Assembly (NCBI GenBank): GCA_021641325.1
Contig: JAJXPD010000082.1
Location: 1,434 to 9,377 of the forward strand
Length of the DNA: 7,944 bases
Source: Opitutales bacterium
GTDB taxonomy: Bacteria; Verrucomicrobiota; Verrucomicrobiia; Opitutales; Intestinicryptomonadaceae
Direction: 5' to 3'
In this document: positions 6,453 through 7,944 of the stretch, in pieces
Layout of the letters: the number at the start of each line of letters is the position of its first letter
How positions within the stretch are numbered: position 1 is the stretch's first letter
Translations under genes and position numbers: made by a program
The notes under the pieces: model-generated
What the model was told of the DNA's origin: nothing
Seen by the model: the letters and a program-made list of their open reading frames with translations, nothing else
Database searches by the model: none

Positions 6453-7944
6453 TTACTTTCTTCTGCGATACGCAGCAAAAGCCAACGCCAACGCGCCGAA
6501 AATCGCCGCATACGTTGCGGGTTCGGGAACATTGATTGAAATGGACAAATCGTTTCCTTTAACAGCATAATTCCACGCGCCGTTGAATTTTTTGCCATTT
6601 ACAGTTAGGAACAAAGTTTCGTCTTTAACGAAATTGTTTAACCCCGCAATACGGGAATCATCTTCGAACGAAATTACCGCAAAAGTGTAGGCATCGCTTG
6701 TAATAATATCGTCTATGATATTTACGGTAAGTACCGCGCCGTCTTCAAAAACAAGACCCGAATTGCTGTTTACATTGAAAATCGTAGAACCTCTCAAATC
6801 GGTATCAATTTGAATCAAGCCGTCGGAAGCAACCGTCAAAGTTTTCCCGTTTGCAACTTCAAAAAATGCGCCTTGTTCAAGCTCCAACTTGGCTTTCCCA
6901 GATATTGTAGCGTCATTATCTGAAATCTTCGCGGAAATCATTTCCCCATTTTCGGAAAGCGGTTCATACTTGCGTATCGTTAGGCTTCCCCAGCCGTCCA
7001 TTTTGAAATTCTTTATAACACCGTCCGCAAGCACTGTGTTTTTTAATGTATTACCTTCTAGAGAGGGATCTTTTCCCCCTCGCAAGTCGGCATTTGTGAA
7101 ATCTGCTCCTTTTACAGCGCTAAAATACGAATGTTGTAAATTTGCGTTTTTGAAACTGCAACCGCTCAAGTCCGCCCGAGAAAAATCTGTTTTACAAAAA
7201 ACAGCATTATCAAAAGTTGCATTCCTTAAAGTTGCATTCGTAAATTTTGCTTTCGTAAGGTTTGCGTTCTTGAAAGTTGCTCCTACAGTAAATGTTGCAC
7301 TCGAGAAATCTGCCGAAGTAAGATTTACATCTTCCAAGAAGCGTGGAAGTGTCGCAAGCGTGAATGTAGAGGACGTAAGATTCATTCCCTTTAAGTAAAC
7401 ACTCGAAAGATCAACTTGGTTAAAATTTATACCTGTTAAAGTTTTGTCTTTGTAGCTTCGAGTTTCGCTTAGCACTGAATTTACGTCGCTCTTTTCAAAA
7501 TTTGCATTTCTTATGTCGGCATCTCTAAAACTGCAAGCCGAGAGAACGGCACCGCTGAAGTTTGTCCCGTTAAGTTTTAGTCCGGAAAAATTCCACGCAG
7601 ATGAAAATTTGTTTCTCGAAAAATCTATGCCGGATAAGTCTTTTTTTTCATAGTTCTGCGTTGCTGCAATCATAGAATATTTGAGTCCGGAATTCACGCT
7701 ATCACTGAATTTAGCTCCGGTTATAATAGACGAATTGAAATTGGCATCCGCTCCGAGCTTTGCACTTGAAAGGTCGGCTCCCGTCAAATCTGCATTGTTG
7801 AAATCAACATTAATCAGCCTTGCTCCTAAAAAACTTGCATTTTTAAGATTGAATCCGCTAAAGTGATATTTAGAATTATTGATAGCAAGGTCGGTAAAAT
7901 ACAAGCCGACCCCTTCCAAATCTTTATTTTTATAGCTGCGAGTG
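6453..7944 (-). CDS. Pentapeptide-repeat protein with PEP-CTERM sorting tail, N-terminus missing
   Basis: The frame stays open to the right edge, so the N-terminus, including any signal peptide, is outside the window; an in-frame TTG at 7919 is internal, not a start. Numbering from that codon, residues 1-285 are pentapeptide repeats of the A(D/N)LxX type (for example FNNADLTGADLSSAKL), which fold into a right-handed square beta helix. A longer repeat overlies them: the header TRSYKNKDLEGV at the window edge recurs as TQNYEKKDLSGI (87-98) and TRSYKDKTLTGI (153-164). Residues about 300-460 form a beta-rich region with no pentapeptide pattern. PEPA (465-468), a hydrophobic helix and RRRK form the PEP-CTERM tail, so exosortase-dependent surface sorting is expected. 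No enzyme motif is visible. The DNA is clearly more AT-rich than the hydrolase-rhaB region. Function is unknown; a structural or interaction scaffold at the cell surface is plausible. Confidence 0.95.
   Translation of the reverse strand, partial: TRSYKNKDLEGVGLYFTDLAINNSKYHFSGFNLKNASFLGARLINVDFNNADLTGADLSSAKLGADANFNSSIITGAKFSDSVNSGLKYSMIAATQNYEKKDLSGIDFSRNKFSSAWNFSGLKLNGTNFSGAVLSACSFRDADIRNANFEKSDVNSVLSETRSYKDKTLTGINFNQVDLSSVYLKGMNLTSSTFTLATLPRFLEDVNLTSADFSSATFTVGATFKNANLTKAKFTNATLRNATFDNAVFCKTDFSRADLSGCSFKNANLQHSYFSAVKGADFTNADLRGGKDPSLEGNTLKNTVLADGVIKNFKMDGWGSLTIRKYEPLSENGEMISAKISDNDATISGKAKLELEQGAFFEVANGKTLTVASDGLIQIDTDLRGSTIFNVNSNSGLVFEDGAVLTVNIIDDIITSDAYTFAVISFEDDSRIAGLNNFVKDETLFLTVNGKKFNGAWNYAVKGNDLSISINVPEPATYAAIFGALALAFAAYRRRK

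Noticed and set aside
7080..7840. Short repeated DNA words (TTGCATT, AAATTTGC and similar) suggesting a CRISPR-like or satellite array
   Set aside because: The periodicity is about 15 bases and in frame, explained by coding for pentapeptide repeats; there are no constant repeats with unique spacers.
7917..7919. TTG as the start codon of the pentapeptide-repeat gene
   Set aside because: The codons upstream (TRSYKNKD) continue the protein's own repeat header, so the codon is an internal Leu and the gene extends beyond the window.

Overview
The window looks like chromosomal DNA from a diderm bacterium of the Verrucomicrobiota, most likely an Opitutales-like lineage. This is inferred from two surface proteins with near-identical PEP-CTERM sorting tails (PEP motif, hydrophobic segment, Arg-rich end), a prepilin-like protein of the kind abundant in Verrucomicrobiota and Lentisphaerota, and a secreted glycoside hydrolase next to rhamnulokinase. 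There is no sign of phage, insertion sequence, CRISPR array, tRNA or rRNA.

Left part, plus strand (1-3473). A secreted glycoside hydrolase-like protein, whose first codon(s) lie before the window, is followed after 45 bases by rhaB, and a strong intrinsic terminator closes the unit. This reads as the end of a carbohydrate-use operon: an exported enzyme attacks a glycan, and the cytoplasmic kinase phosphorylates L-rhamnulose derived from it. The other rhamnose genes (isomerase, aldolase, transporter) are not in view and may lie upstream.

Middle (3474-3753). A convergent intergenic region holds two GC-rich hairpins, a short direct repeat, and a second terminator facing the minus-strand genes.

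Right part, minus strand (3754-7944). Three genes each appear to have their own terminator. Reading along their own strand they are: a pentapeptide-repeat protein with a PEP-CTERM tail (its N-terminus is beyond the right edge), a type IV prepilin/pseudopilin-like protein, and a Thr/Asn/Ser-rich PEP-CTERM protein probably forming an extended beta structure. All three are export- or envelope-directed, so this half looks like a cluster of separately transcribed surface genes. No exosortase or pilus/secretion machinery is present, so processing must rely on genes elsewhere.

The genes themselves belong to known families. The parts most worth a second look are the longer repeat laid over the pentapeptide repeats, the GH42-like enzyme of uncertain family beside rhaB, the hairpin-rich intergenic segments (possibly dispersed repeats), and a shared promoter-like pattern ahead of two minus-strand genes. 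I do not see clear evidence for a wholly new multi-gene system.
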